Source: Streptomyces sp. P3
GTDB lineage: Bacteria; Actinomycetota; Actinomycetes; Streptomycetales; Streptomycetaceae
NCBI RefSeq assembly: GCF_003032475.1
Contig: NZ_CP028369.1
Span: 4,650,001 to 4,714,000, forward strand
DNA length: 64,000 nucleotides
Direction of reading: 5' to 3'
The translations under genes and the position numbers were made by a program. How positions within the stretch are numbered: the stretch's first letter is position 1; each line of letters opens with the position of its first letter. Of the stretch, positions 46,782 through 55,557 are shown piece after piece. Under the pieces are notes generated by a model. The model was not told the DNA's origin and ran no database searches. It was given only the letters and a program-made list of their open reading frames with translations.

Positions 46782-46831
46782 GTCCGCGCTCTCGCGGGGT
46801 TGCCTCTCGGTGTCCGGGTGGTTCGCCTCTT

Positions 46832-46865
46832 TCACGCCCCGGCCGGTGTCCCGGCCGGGGCGTGA
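46832..46865. terminator. Terminator between prcA and the LacI-family gene
   Basis: A perfect 15-bp stem (46832-46846 with 46851-46865), TGTC loop, between convergent genes. Confidence 0.9.
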
Positions 46866-46871
46866 GGTGTC

Positions 46872-47891
46872 TCAGGAGGGCCTGGGCGGTGCCGTGGAGG
46901 CGCGTACGACGAGGTGGACGGGGATGTCCCCGGCATCCGGTGTGCGGCCCTCGAGGACGGCGAGGAGGGCATGCATGCCGCGTTCGCCGAAGAGTTCGGC
47001 GTCGAGCCGTACGGTGGTGAGTTCGGGGTCGAGGGCGGTGGCGAGGGCGAGGTCGTCGAGGCCGGTGACGGAGACGTCGTGGGGGACGTGCAGGCCGAGG
47101 CGGCGTAGGGCCTTGTAGGCGCCGGCGGCGAGTTTGTCGTCGTCGCAGACGACGGCGGTGGGGCGGGGGCCCGTGGTGGCGCCGAGGGCGGTCTCGGCGG
47201 CGGCGAGGGCGCCGTCGATGGTGACGGGCGTGGTGGCGGTGCGCAGGGTGGCGCCGGGTTGTGCGGCGATGCGGGCGGCGAGTTCGCGTGCGCGGATGTG
47301 GAAGGTCCAGGAGGGCACGTCGGCGGCGAGGTGCAGGAAGTGGCGGTGGCCGAGGCCGAGGAGGTGGTCGGCGACCTGGCGGATGCCGTCGGCGATGTCG
47401 AGGTTGACGGTGGCGGCGCCGAGGCTGCCGGCGGGGTCGCTGTCGAGCATGACGAGGGGGAGCTGGTCGCCGCGGAGGGCGGTGAGGGCGTCGGCGGCCA
47501 TCGAGGAGGCGATGACGCCGTCGAGGGCGGCCTCGGCGGAGGCGAAGGGGGAGCGGGCGGGTCCGATGCCTTCGGGGGAGGGGTAGAGGACGACGCCGAA
47601 GCCGTGTTCGGCGGCGACGCGCGCGGCGCCGGTGTAGACGCCGGCGAAGAACTCGGTGGTGAGGACGGGGACGACGAGGAGGACGGTGCGGGTGTGGCCG
47701 AGGCGGAGGTTGCGGGCGGCGAGGTTGGGGCGGTAGCCGAGTTCGCGGGCGGCCTGGCGGACGCGTTCGGCGGTGGGTGCGGAGACGCGGCCGCGCCACT
47801 TGTCGCCGAGTACGAGGGAGACGGCGGCCTGGGAGACTCCCGCGGCGTGGGCGACGTCGCGGCTCGTCGGGCGCGTGCTGCCTCGTGGCAC
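46872..47891 (-). CDS. LacI-family transcriptional regulator
   Basis: A 339-residue repressor with an N-terminal LacI helix-turn-helix (TSRDVAHAAGVSQAAVSLVL, about 7-26), the hinge region LGYRPNLAARNLR, and a periplasmic-binding-protein-like effector domain. GTG at 47891 gives the normal N-terminus. It is divergent from the MFS transporter, and the inverted repeat TACGTAT/ATACGTA lies between them, so it probably controls itself and the transporter in response to a sugar or similar ligand (inference). Confidence 0.92.
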   Translation of the reverse strand: MPRGSTRPTSRDVAHAAGVSQAAVSLVLGDKWRGRVSAPTAERVRQAARELGYRPNLAARNLRLGHTRTVLLVVPVLTTEFFAGVYTGAARVAAEHGFGVVLYPSPEGIGPARSPFASAEAALDGVIASSMAADALTALRGDQLPLVMLDSDPAGSLGAATVNLDIADGIRQVADHLLGLGHRHFLHLAADVPSWTFHIRARELAARIAAQPGATLRTATTPVTIDGALAAAETALGATTGPRPTAVVCDDDKLAAGAYKALRRLGLHVPHDVSVTGLDDLALATALDPELTTVRLDAELFGERGMHALLAVLEGRTPDAGDIPVHLVVRASTAPPRPS

Positions 47892-47935
47892 GGTGGGGTC
47901 GCTCCTTCGTCTGGACTGGTGAACAGCGCACATGG

Positions 47936-47962
47936 TACGTATGGCACAGGAAGTTATACGTA
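47936..47962. promoter_or_regulatory. Inverted repeat, candidate LacI-family operator
   Basis: TACGTAT (47936-47942) and ATACGTA (47956-47962) are separated by 13 bases; each arm contains the palindrome TACGTA, 21 bases apart. It lies in the divergent promoter region of the LacI-family and MFS genes. Confidence 0.6.
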
Positions 47963-48012
47963 AAACCTCGGGGGTGACCGTCGCTCGGGGCGAGCCGACC
48001 GGAGGCGGGACA

Positions 48013-49272
48013 TTGGCCGCGGGATACCTGGAGATCCTCAGGGCGAAGCATGCTGCCCGGCTGCTCGTCGGCACGCTCGTGGGCCGGCTGCCCAACGCCA
48101 CGGCGGCCATCGCGATCGTGCTGTTCGTGCGGGCGCAGGGCGGTTCGTACAGCCTCGCGGGCGCGCTCGCGGCCGTGTACGGCGTCGCGAACGCCGTGGG
48201 TCAGCCGCTGCTGGGGCGGCTGGTGGATCTGTACGGGCAGCCGTGGGTGCAGTTGCCGGCGGCGCTCGCCTCGGCCGCGGCGATGACGGTTTTCGCGTTC
48301 ACGGGGACGGACCCGCGGCCGGTGGCGTATGCGGCGGTGGCGGCTTCCGGGCTGTTCACGCCGCCGCTGGAGGGCGGTCTGCGGGCGCTGTGGCCGGCGG
48401 TGCTGAGGCGTGAGGACCAGGTGCACACGGCGTATGCGATGGACGCGGTGGCGCAGGAGGTGATGTTCACCGTGGGGCCGCTGCTGGTGACGCTGTGCGT
48501 GTCGTTGTGGTCGGCGCGGGCGGCTCTGGTGGTGCTGAGCGCGGTGGGGGTGGCGGGTGCGCTGTGGGTGGTGGTGTCGCCGCCGTCGCGTGCGTGGCGT
48601 TCGGCTCCGCGTGAGGCGCACTGGCTGGGGGCGCTGCGCTCGCGCGGTCTGCTGGCGTTGCTGGGGGCGTTCCTGTTCATCGGGATGGCGCTGGGTTCCA
48701 TCACGGTGGCGTCGGTGCCGTACGCGGACGAGCACGGCGGGGACGCGGTGTACGGCTGGTTGATGGCGGCGCTGGGCCTGGGTGCGCTGGTCGGGGGGCT
48801 GGTGTACGGGGCGCGGCGGTGGGCGGGGCCGCCGGAGCGGCGGTTGCGGGTGCTGGTGGCGCTTCTGGTGGTGTGTTATCTGCCGTTGACGTTGATGCCG
48901 GGGGCGGCGGCGATGGTGGCGTTGACGGCGCTGGCGGGGTTGTTCCTGGCGCCTGTCATCGCGTGTGCGTTCGTCATCGTGGACCGGCATGCGCCGGTGG
49001 GGACGGTGACGGAGGCTTTCTCCTGGCTGGTGACGACGTTCACGGTCGGCGCGTCGGTGGGTACGGGGCTGGCGGGTCCGGTGGTGGAGGCGGGCGGGGC
49101 GCTGTGGGGTTTCGTCGCGCCGGCTGTCGCGGGGGGCGTGTCCTTGCTGGTTTTGCTGGCCACGGGGCGGGTACTCGCAGTTCCCGCCGGGGGTGGGGTT
49201 GTTGCGGCTTCATCGGAAAATGATCCAAACCGTGCTGCCGAACCCCGTTTCAGTTCAGGGGATCGGGCGTAA
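48013..49272 (+). CDS. Major facilitator superfamily transporter
   Basis: An approximately 419-residue membrane protein with about 12 hydrophobic segments, an MFS loop-2/3 signature region (GQPLLGRLVDLYGQPW) and a central repeat (ALVGGLVYGARRW). Substrate is unknown. The TTG at 48013 was chosen because GGAGG lies seven bases upstream; GTG at 47974 or ATG at 47932 would lengthen the protein, but the latter would place the start inside the candidate operator. It is divergent from the LacI-family gene and its stop is nine bases before pafA, so read-through into pafA is possible. Confidence 0.85.
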   Translation: MAAGYLEILRAKHAARLLVGTLVGRLPNATAAIAIVLFVRAQGGSYSLAGALAAVYGVANAVGQPLLGRLVDLYGQPWVQLPAALASAAAMTVFAFTGTDPRPVAYAAVAASGLFTPPLEGGLRALWPAVLRREDQVHTAYAMDAVAQEVMFTVGPLLVTLCVSLWSARAALVVLSAVGVAGALWVVVSPPSRAWRSAPREAHWLGALRSRGLLALLGAFLFIGMALGSITVASVPYADEHGGDAVYGWLMAALGLGALVGGLVYGARRWAGPPERRLRVLVALLVVCYLPLTLMPGAAAMVALTALAGLFLAPVIACAFVIVDRHAPVGTVTEAFSWLVTTFTVGASVGTGLAGPVVEAGGALWGFVAPAVAGGVSLLVLLATGRVLAVPAGGGVVAASSENDPNRAAEPRFSSGDRA

Positions 49273-49281
49273 TGTTCAGTC

Positions 49282-50643
49282 ATGGACCGCCGCATTTTCG
49301 GGCTGGAGAACGAGTACGGCGTCACATGTACGTTCAGGGGACAGCGCCGGCTGTCTCCCGACGAGGTGGCGCGGTACCTCTTCCGCCGTGTCGTGTCATG
49401 GGGCCGAAGCAGCAATGTCTTTCTGCGGAACGGCGCCCGCCTCTATCTCGACGTGGGTTCGCATCCGGAATACGCGACACCGGAATGTGACAACGTGACC
49501 GAGCTGGTCACCCACGACAAGGCCGGCGAGCGTATTCTCGAGGGACTCCTGGTGGACGCGGAGCGACGCCTGCACGAGGAAGGAATCGCGGGCGACGTCT
49601 ACCTCTTCAAGAACAACACGGACTCGGCGGGCAACTCTTATGGTTGTCACGAGAACTATCTGGTGGCGCGTCACGGGGAGTTCTCCCGGCTCGCGGACAT
49701 CCTGATTCCGTTCCTGGTGACCCGGCAGCTGCTGTGCGGCGCGGGCAAGGTGCTGCAGACGCCCCGAGGGGCGGTCTACTGCGTCAGTCAGCGGGCCGAG
49801 CACATCTGGGAGGGTGTGTCGTCGGCGACGACCCGCTCGCGGCCCATCATCAACACCCGCGACGAGCCGCACGCGGACGCCGAGCGGTATCGCCGTCTGC
49901 ATGTCATCGTGGGCGACTCGAACATGTCCGAGACGACCATGCTGCTGAAGGTCGGGGCGACCGATCTGGTGCTGCGCATGATCGAGGCGGGCACGGTGAT
50001 GCGGGACCTGACGCTGGAGAACCCGATCCGGGCGATCCGGGAGGTCAGCCATGACATCACGGGCCGCCGCAAGGTCCGTCTGGCCAGCGGCCGTGAGGCC
50101 TCCGCGCTGGAGGTGCAGCGGGAGTACTACGAGAAGGCCGTGGACTTCGTGGAGCGCCGGGGTGTCCGTACGGGCACCGTGGAGCAGGTCCTGGAGCTGT
50201 GGGGCCGCACGCTGGACGCGATCGAGGCGGAGGACCTGGACCGGATCGGCACCGAGATCGACTGGGTCATGAAGTACAAGCTCATCGAGCGGTACCGGGC
50301 CAAGCACAACATGACGATGTCGCATCCGCGCGTGGCGCAGATAGACCTCGCCTACCACGACATCCACCGGCGTCGTGGTCTGTACTACCTGCTGGAGCGC
50401 AAGGGCCAGGCGGCGCGGATCTGCAACGACTTGAAGATCTTCGAGGGCAAGTCGGTGCCGCCGCAGACCACTCGGGCGCGGTTGCGCGGTGACTTCATCC
50501 GCCGTGCGCAGGAGCAGCGCCGGGACTTCACGGTGGACTGGGTGCATCTGAAGCTGAACGACCAGGCGCAGCGCACGGTGTTGTGCAAGGACCCGTTCCG
50601 TTCGGTGGACGACCGGGTGGAGAAGCTGATCGCCGGCATGTGA
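49282..50643 (+). CDS. pafA: Pup-protein ligase PafA
   Basis: A 453-residue ligase that activates the C-terminal glutamate of Pup with ATP and joins it to substrate lysines. [14 protein letters not shown] holds the active-site glutamate region; [18 protein letters not shown] and [13 protein letters not shown] are the nucleotide and metal-binding segments shared with Dop. The C-terminal domain binds Pup. ATG at 49282. It starts nine bases after the MFS gene and ends before a 16-bp perfect hairpin. PafA is thus separated from prcBA by the LacI/MFS pair. Confidence 0.97.
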   Translation: MDRRIFGLENEYGVTCTFRGQRRLSPDEVARYLFRRVVSWGRSSNVFLRNGARLYLDVGSHPEYATPECDNVTELVTHDKAGERILEGLLVDAERRLHEEGIAGDVYLFKNNTDSAGNSYGCHENYLVARHGEFSRLADILIPFLVTRQLLCGAGKVLQTPRGAVYCVSQRAEHIWEGVSSATTRSRPIINTRDEPHADAERYRRLHVIVGDSNMSETTMLLKVGATDLVLRMIEAGTVMRDLTLENPIRAIREVSHDITGRRKVRLASGREASALEVQREYYEKAVDFVERRGVRTGTVEQVLELWGRTLDAIEAEDLDRIGTEIDWVMKYKLIERYRAKHNMTMSHPRVAQIDLAYHDIHRRRGLYYLLERKGQAARICNDLKIFEGKSVPPQTTRARLRGDFIRRAQEQRRDFTVDWVHLKLNDQAQRTVLCKDPFRSVDDRVEKLIAGM

Positions 50644-50685
50644 GGGATGGGCCGCTCGCGTGCTGCGTGCGCGGACGGCAACGCA

Positions 50686-50722
50686 ACACGGGCACCGTAC
50701 GTTTCCCGTACGGTGCCCGTGT
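50686..50722 (+). terminator. Terminator after pafA
   Basis: A perfect 16-bp stem (50686-50701 with 50707-50722) and a five-base loop. Confidence 0.88.
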
Positions 50723-50780
50723 CGCGTCGTAGAGTTGCGCGCACGCCATCAGAAGATCGACCGATTACGAGGCTTTCATC

Positions 50781-51785
50781 GTGCGCCGACGCTCCCTCAT
50801 CCTTGCCGCCGTACCCGCGGGACTGGTCACGCTCGCCGGGTGCGGCGACGACAAGTCCGACACGAGCAAGGCGAGCGACAGCGCGTCGCCCTCGGCGGAA
50901 GCCACGTCCGCGGCTCCTCCGCCGAAGATCGTCGACGGTCCGCTGCCGGCCATCACGGCGGGGGTGAAGTTCGGTGAGAAGCCGACGGTCGCCAAGGGCA
51001 GCGGTGAGCCCTCGGACCAGCTGGCGGTGAAGACGGTGATCGCGGGCAGCGGGAAGACCGTCGCGGAGAACGACTACATCCAGGCCCACTGTCTCGGTCA
51101 GATCTGGGCCAGCGGGAAGGTTCTCCTCAACTCCTACGACTCCAAGAAGATGCAGTTCACCCGGCTCGCCAAGGGCGGCAACCTCGAGGGCTGGACGTAT
51201 GCCCTGACGGGGAAGAAGACCGGCAGCCGGGTGCTGTTCTCGGTGGCGCCGGCCTGGGGTTTCGGCAAGGAGGGCAACACGCAGGCGGGCATCACGGGCA
51301 CCGACACCCTGGTGTTCGTGTTCGACATCCAGAACACCTTCAACTCGACGGCTTCCGCCAAGGGCAAGGACGTTCCGCAGAACGAGGCCGGGGTGCCCAA
51401 GGTCGGCACGAACACCGACGGCAAGGCGCCCTCGATCGACGTCCCCAAGACGAAGGCGCCGACGAAGCTGGTGTCGAACTACGTGATCGAGGGGGACGGC
51501 GCGGAGCTCGCGGCCGACGACACCGTGCTGGTGCAGTACAAGGGCGTCGTCTGGGAAACGGGCAAGGAGTTCGACTCGACGTACCGCAGCAAGGCGCTGA
51601 CGTCGTTCTCGCTGCAGCAGGTGGTCCCGGGCTGGGCGCAGGGTCTGACGGGCAAGAAGGTGGGCAGCCGCGTCGTCATCGTCATTCCGCCGGCGCTGGG
51701 GTACGGCGACAACCCGCCGAGCGGCAGCGGCATCGAGAAGGACTCCACGATGGTGTTCTCGGTGGACGTCATCGCCAAGGCGTGA
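50781..51785 (+). CDS. FKBP-type peptidyl-prolyl isomerase lipoprotein, two domains
   Basis: A 334-residue lipoprotein (lipobox LAGC, Cys21) with two FKBP folds, at about 75-195 and 225-334. The second has the usual LTGKKVGSRVVIVIPPALGYGDNPP core; the first has diverged at several pocket residues. It would assist folding of exported proteins on the outer face of the membrane. GTG at 50781. The cytoplasmic FKBP follows 65 bases later and then pafB and pafC, an arrangement kept in Streptomyces as I recall. Confidence 0.92.
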   Translation: MRRRSLILAAVPAGLVTLAGCGDDKSDTSKASDSASPSAEATSAAPPPKIVDGPLPAITAGVKFGEKPTVAKGSGEPSDQLAVKTVIAGSGKTVAENDYIQAHCLGQIWASGKVLLNSYDSKKMQFTRLAKGGNLEGWTYALTGKKTGSRVLFSVAPAWGFGKEGNTQAGITGTDTLVFVFDIQNTFNSTASAKGKDVPQNEAGVPKVGTNTDGKAPSIDVPKTKAPTKLVSNYVIEGDGAELAADDTVLVQYKGVVWETGKEFDSTYRSKALTSFSLQQVVPGWAQGLTGKKVGSRVVIVIPPALGYGDNPPSGSGIEKDSTMVFSVDVIAKA

Positions 51786-51850
51786 GGCCGTCCAAGGTGT
51801 AAGACTGTCCGTGTTGTTGCTTTTCCGTGAGACGTGCAGGAGCCAGTGAC

Positions 51851-52222
51851 GTGAGCATTGACAAGCCCGAGATCGACTTCCCCGGTGGCGAGCCCCCGGC
51901 GGACCTCGAGATCAAGGACATCTGGGAGGGCGACGGCGAGGTCGCGCAGGCCGGCCACAACGTCAGCGTCCACTACGTGGGTGTCGCCTTCAGCACCGGT
52001 GAGGAGTTCGACGCCAGCTGGAACCGCGGCACGCCGTTCCGCTTCCCGCTCGGCGGCGGCCGGGTCATCAAGGGCTGGGACCAGGGCGTGCAGGGCATGA
52101 AGGTCGGCGGCCGTCGTCAGCTGACGATCCCGGCCCACCTCGCCTACGGCAACCAGAGCCCGACCCCGGCGATCAAGCCGGGCGAGACGCTGATCTTCGT
52201 GGTGGACCTGCTCGGGGTCTGA
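51851..52222 (+). CDS. Cytoplasmic FKBP-type peptidyl-prolyl isomerase
   Basis: A 123-residue single-domain FKBP that speeds cis-trans isomerisation of proline bonds. The core VHYVGVAFSTGEEFDASWNRG, FPLGGGRVIKGWDQGVQGMKVGG and IPAHLAYGNQSP contain the usual pocket residues (Asp, Trp, Tyr). There is no signal peptide. GTG at 51851 has GGAG upstream. It is followed by a hairpin terminator. Confidence 0.95.
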   Translation: MSIDKPEIDFPGGEPPADLEIKDIWEGDGEVAQAGHNVSVHYVGVAFSTGEEFDASWNRGTPFRFPLGGGRVIKGWDQGVQGMKVGGRRQLTIPAHLAYGNQSPTPAIKPGETLIFVVDLLGV

Positions 52223-52275
52223 CCCCGGATCGTCCGGTCCGCGCCGGTCGCGGCGCGACCGGTGGCGGTCATCCG

Positions 52276-52303
52276 GGGCCCATGCCTGCCCGGGCATGGG
52301 CCC
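52276..52303 (+). terminator. Terminator after the FKBP gene
   Basis: A perfect 11-bp stem (52276-52286 with 52293-52303) followed by a CTTTTG stretch. Confidence 0.8.
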
Positions 52304-52377
52304 TCGGCTTTTGCCCGGGTACCGCGGGGCGGTACGGTCGTAGATCGTAAGCACCATAGGGGAGGCGAAGGGCGTCG

Positions 52378-53355
52378 ATGGCCATTGCCAAGGCCGAGCG
52401 GCTGATGAACCTCGCGCTGTGTCTGCTCGGGACGCGCAGGCCGCTCAGCAAGCGTGAGCTGCGCGACTCCATCGAGGCGTACGTCGAGACCGTCCGGTCC
52501 GGGCACGGCGGCCCGGCGTCGGAGGACTCCTTCAACCGGATGTTCGAGCGGGACAAGGACGATCTCCGTGAGCTCGGGCTGGTCATCGAGACCGTGGAGA
52601 GCCTGGACGGCGAGATCGGTTATCTCGCCCGCCGGGACAGCAACCGTCTGCCGCCGATCACCCTGGACGCCGAGGAGGCCGCTGCCCTGGGTCTGGCCGC
52701 CAAGGTGTGGCAGCAGGCCCGGCTCGCGGGGGCGGCCAGTGGTGCTCTGCAGAAGCTGCGCGCCGCGGGGCTGCCCGAGGACGTCGACCCCTACGAGGCC
52801 CACAGCGCGCTGGAACCGCGGATTCCCGTGCACGAGGCGGCGTTCGAGCCGCTGATGCTGGCCTGCCGTGACCGCCGGCCGGTGGTGTTCGACTACCGCA
52901 AGGCGACCGCGGCGCATCCGGAGCCCCGGCATGTCGAGCCGTGGGCGCTGGAGTGCTGGCGCGGGCACTGGTATCTGGCCGGATTCGACCGCGACCGGGG
53001 GGCCGAGCGGGTCTTCCGGCTGTCGCGGATCACCGGCAAGGTGCGTTCGCGCGGGGCGCGCTTCACCGCGCCGGTCCCCGACGTGGTCATCGTGCGCGAG
53101 ACGGTCGCCAGCTGGGCGGGGGAGACCGCCGACCGCAGCGCCCTGATCCGGCTGCGGACGGACGCCGGGTACCCGTTGCGGGCCAAGGCCACCGCGGTGC
53201 GGGAACTCGGGGACGGCTGGGACGAGTTGGAGATTCCGTACGGCCACGGGCTGGACGCCTGGCTGGTGGAGTTCGGGCCGGACGTGGTGGTGCTGGAGCC
53301 GGCCGAGCTGCGGGCGGACGTCGTGGACCGGCTACGGGCCGTGGCCAAGGGCTGA
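52378..53355 (+). CDS. pafB: WYL-domain transcriptional regulator PafB
   Basis: A 325-residue DNA-binding protein with an N-terminal winged helix (about 10-75) and a WYL domain (HWYLAGFDRD, about 198) with the following WCX extension. In mycobacteria PafB and PafC act together as activators of the RecA-independent DNA-damage response; they are not required for pupylation. ATG at 52378. pafC starts 18 bases downstream, so the two are cotranscribed. Confidence 0.93.
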   Translation: MAIAKAERLMNLALCLLGTRRPLSKRELRDSIEAYVETVRSGHGGPASEDSFNRMFERDKDDLRELGLVIETVESLDGEIGYLARRDSNRLPPITLDAEEAAALGLAAKVWQQARLAGAASGALQKLRAAGLPEDVDPYEAHSALEPRIPVHEAAFEPLMLACRDRRPVVFDYRKATAAHPEPRHVEPWALECWRGHWYLAGFDRDRGAERVFRLSRITGKVRSRGARFTAPVPDVVIVRETVASWAGETADRSALIRLRTDAGYPLRAKATAVRELGDGWDELEIPYGHGLDAWLVEFGPDVVVLEPAELRADVVDRLRAVAKG

Positions 53356-53373
53356 GGGGGAGCGAGCAACACA

Positions 53374-54435
53374 GTGGCAGGCAAACCGGTCAGGCCCACG
53401 AACGCGATCGACCAGACCCGGCGGATGCTCTCCCTGGTGACGTACCTTCGGGAACGCCCCGGCGCACGCATCGAGGACGTGGCGCGCGCCTTCGGCATCA
53501 CCGAGGACGAGCTGGTCTCCGACCTGGACGTGCTGCCCATGTGCGGCACCAGTTTCCGGGGCGGGGACCTCCTCGACATCGACACCGACGGCGAGCGCAT
53601 CTGGTGGCACAACCCGGCCGCGCTCGGCGCGGACGCCGCCGAGCCGCTGCGGCTGGCCGCCGACGAGGCGACCGCGCTGCTGGTGGCGGCGCGGGCGGTG
53701 GCGACGCTGCCCGGTCTGCGCGAGGGCGACCGGCAGGCGCTGCTGCGCGCCACGGCGAAGGTAGAGACCGCCGCGGGCGAGGCGGCCGGAGCCAGCTCCC
53801 GCCTGTCGGTGACGTTCGAGTCCGAGGGCGGCGTCTTCGCCGACGTCGACCGGGCGATCTCGGAGCGGCGCCGGCTGTGGATCCGCTACTACTCGCCCGC
53901 CCGTGACCAGGTCACCGAGCGCGAGATCGACCCGATCCGCCTGGTCAGCGTGGGCCACACGTACGTGGAGGCCTGGTGTCGCCGCTCGGAGGCGCGCCGC
54001 ACCTTCCGGCTGGACCGGGTGGCCGAGATCAGGATTCTCGACGAGCCGTCCGCGCCGCCGGAGGTCGAGCTGCGGGACCTGTCGGAAGGGCTGGTGCAGC
54101 CGTCCGCGGAGGACCCGGAGGTGGTCGTCGAGGTCGGTCCCGGGGGGCGCTGGGTCGCCGAGTACTACCCGCACGACAGCGCCGATGAACTTCCCGACGG
54201 CGGCCTGCGTATCACTCTGCGTACGCCCGACCCGGCCTCGCTGCGGCGACTGGCCCTGCGGCTCGGGCGTGACGGGCGGATCGTCTCGCCGCCGGACCTC
54301 GCCGACAGCGCCCGCCGTGCCGCCCGTGAGGCGCTGGCGGCGTACGACGGGTTCGAGGCGGCGGAGCCGGCGGTCGCGCAGGGGGAGCGGCAGCGGGGCG
54401 ACGGTGGGGTCGACGGGCGGGAGCAGGGGACTTGA
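53374..54435 (+). CDS. pafC: WYL-domain transcriptional regulator PafC
   Basis: A 353-residue partner of PafB with an N-terminal HTH (IEDVARAFGITEDELVSDLDVL, about 30-50), a WYL domain (the motif is YVEAWC here, near 190) and a WCX C-terminal domain. GTG at 53374. The C-terminal 25 residues are Gly/Glu/Arg-rich and look disordered. A small zinc-ribbon gene overlaps its stop by four bases. Confidence 0.92.
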   Translation: MAGKPVRPTNAIDQTRRMLSLVTYLRERPGARIEDVARAFGITEDELVSDLDVLPMCGTSFRGGDLLDIDTDGERIWWHNPAALGADAAEPLRLAADEATALLVAARAVATLPGLREGDRQALLRATAKVETAAGEAAGASSRLSVTFESEGGVFADVDRAISERRRLWIRYYSPARDQVTEREIDPIRLVSVGHTYVEAWCRRSEARRTFRLDRVAEIRILDEPSAPPEVELRDLSEGLVQPSAEDPEVVVEVGPGGRWVAEYYPHDSADELPDGGLRITLRTPDPASLRRLALRLGRDGRIVSPPDLADSARRAAREALAAYDGFEAAEPAVAQGERQRGDGGVDGREQGT

Positions 54436-54722
54436 GCGAGTCGGTGACGTCGGGGGTGCGGGCGCTGTCGGTGGCGTCCGCGTTCGCGGGGATGCGCAGT
54501 GTGGCGCCGGTCCGTTTCCGGGCGGGCTGCCCGGACTGCCGGGGCCGTTTCGAGCTGACCGCGAGCGCGCTGCGGCTCGCGATCGGCGCCTCCAGCCGTA
54601 CCACCTTCTACTCGTTCACCTGTCCCGACTGCGGGGCGGCCGTGCGCAAGCCGGCCGGGGAGCGCATCGTCGAGCTGCTCACCGGCGGCGGGGTCAGGAC
54701 CCTGCGCCTGCAGACCCCGTAA
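54432..54722 (+). CDS. Small zinc-ribbon protein
   Basis: A 96-residue protein with two CxxC pairs, GCPDCRG and TCPDCGAA, a classical zinc ribbon, and a basic C-terminus. No enzymatic motif is present. TTG at 54432 overlaps the pafC stop (TTGA), with GGGAG upstream, indicating translational coupling to pafC. It could be a small DNA- or RNA-binding partner of PafBC (inference). The next gene, also small, starts 20 bases later. Confidence 0.75.
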   Translation: MSESVTSGVRALSVASAFAGMRSVAPVRFRAGCPDCRGRFELTASALRLAIGASSRTTFYSFTCPDCGAAVRKPAGERIVELLTGGGVRTLRLQTP

Positions 54723-54742
54723 CGGGGTTTAGGCTCGGCCCC

Positions 54743-54937
54743 ATGTTCTGGCCGATGTGCGCGGTTGCGTTGGGTTTTGCGGGTCTCGCCGTTCTCGCGG
54801 TGTTCGCCGTGCGGGTCTTCCTCGAGGCGCGGAGTCTGGGGCGGCAGGTCGCGGAGTCCGCACGCCGTATCGACCGGGCCGCCCAGGACCTGGAGCGGGC
54901 GGCGGTGAGTGCGGCGCGCGCCGTGGACTCCTTGTGA
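54743..54937 (+). CDS. Small single-span membrane protein
   Basis: A 64-residue protein with one membrane segment at about 3-26 (MCAVALGFAGLAVLAVFAVRVF) and a helical, charged cytoplasmic tail (GRQVAESARRIDRAAQDLERAA) that could form a coiled coil. It looks like a small DUF948/Tat-neighbour type protein, but I do not recognise the family. ATG at 54743 is the first start after the zinc-ribbon gene; 285 bases separate it from tatA. Confidence 0.65.
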   Translation: MFWPMCAVALGFAGLAVLAVFAVRVFLEARSLGRQVAESARRIDRAAQDLERAAVSAARAVDSL

Positions 54938-55156
54938 CCGCTGCTCCCTGCCGGAGCACGCGCGGAGCCGTGGCCGTTCCGTGAGCGCCGGGTGAATGCG
55001 TTTTGGGCCACTTCGCCCTCCCGCGCCGGTGGGGGAGGCAGGTACGCTGCTGATCGCGGCTCGGATAACGAGGCCCGGACCGCGCACCGGGAGTAGGCAC
55101 AAGGGGATTGCCTCCCGTTTACCCCTGAGCGTTACGATCGCTGTCATCACGATCGT

Positions 55157-55182
55157 TCGGACAGTTGTCCGACCGGTCGGAC
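55157..55182. promoter_or_regulatory. Overlapping palindromes in the tatA leader
   Basis: TCGGACA-GT-TGTCCGA (55157-55172) overlaps CCGACCGGTCGG (55169-55180), about 40-65 bases before the tatA start. It may be an operator or an RNA hairpin. Confidence 0.45.
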
Positions 55183-55222
55183 GGCAACCACCCCCGCAGC
55201 CTCGGTGAGAAGGTAAAGACTT

Positions 55223-55510
55223 ATGTTCGGAAGGCTCGGCGCCCCCGAGATCATTCTCATCCTCGTCGTCGTCATCCTGCTGTTCGGCGCCAAGAAGCTT
55301 CCCGACATGGCGCGGTCGCTCGGCAAGTCCGCTCGCATTCTCAAGAGCGAGGCGAAGGCGATGAAGGAAGAGGGCAGCAGCACGGCCACGCCGGCCGGCC
55401 CGCCCCACAACGACGAGCAGCCCCCGGTTCAGCGCACCATCCAGGCCTCTCCCGGCGACGTGACCAGCTCCCGTCCGGTCACCGAGCCGACGGACACGAC
55501 CAAGCGCTGA
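55223..55510 (+). CDS. tatA: Twin-arginine translocase subunit TatA
   Basis: A 95-residue membrane protein with a single N-terminal helix (APEIILILVVVILLFGAKKLPDMARSLGKSAR) followed by an amphipathic helix and a disordered acidic tail, the standard TatA layout. FGAKKLP is the hinge. It oligomerises to let folded proteins cross the membrane. ATG at 55223 has GAGAAGG upstream. tatC follows 47 bases later; tatB is not here, as in most Streptomyces, where it is encoded elsewhere. Confidence 0.96.
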   Translation: MFGRLGAPEIILILVVVILLFGAKKLPDMARSLGKSARILKSEAKAMKEEGSSTATPAGPPHNDEQPPVQRTIQASPGDVTSSRPVTEPTDTTKR

Positions 55511-55557
55511 CGCAGGGCCGGTGACCTCCGGCCCGCCGCACGAGATGGGAACGTGGG

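Noticed and set aside
47932..48012. Longer N-terminus for the MFS transporter from ATG 47932
   Set aside because: It would place the start within the candidate operator and lacks a ribosome binding site; the later TTG has GGAGG.
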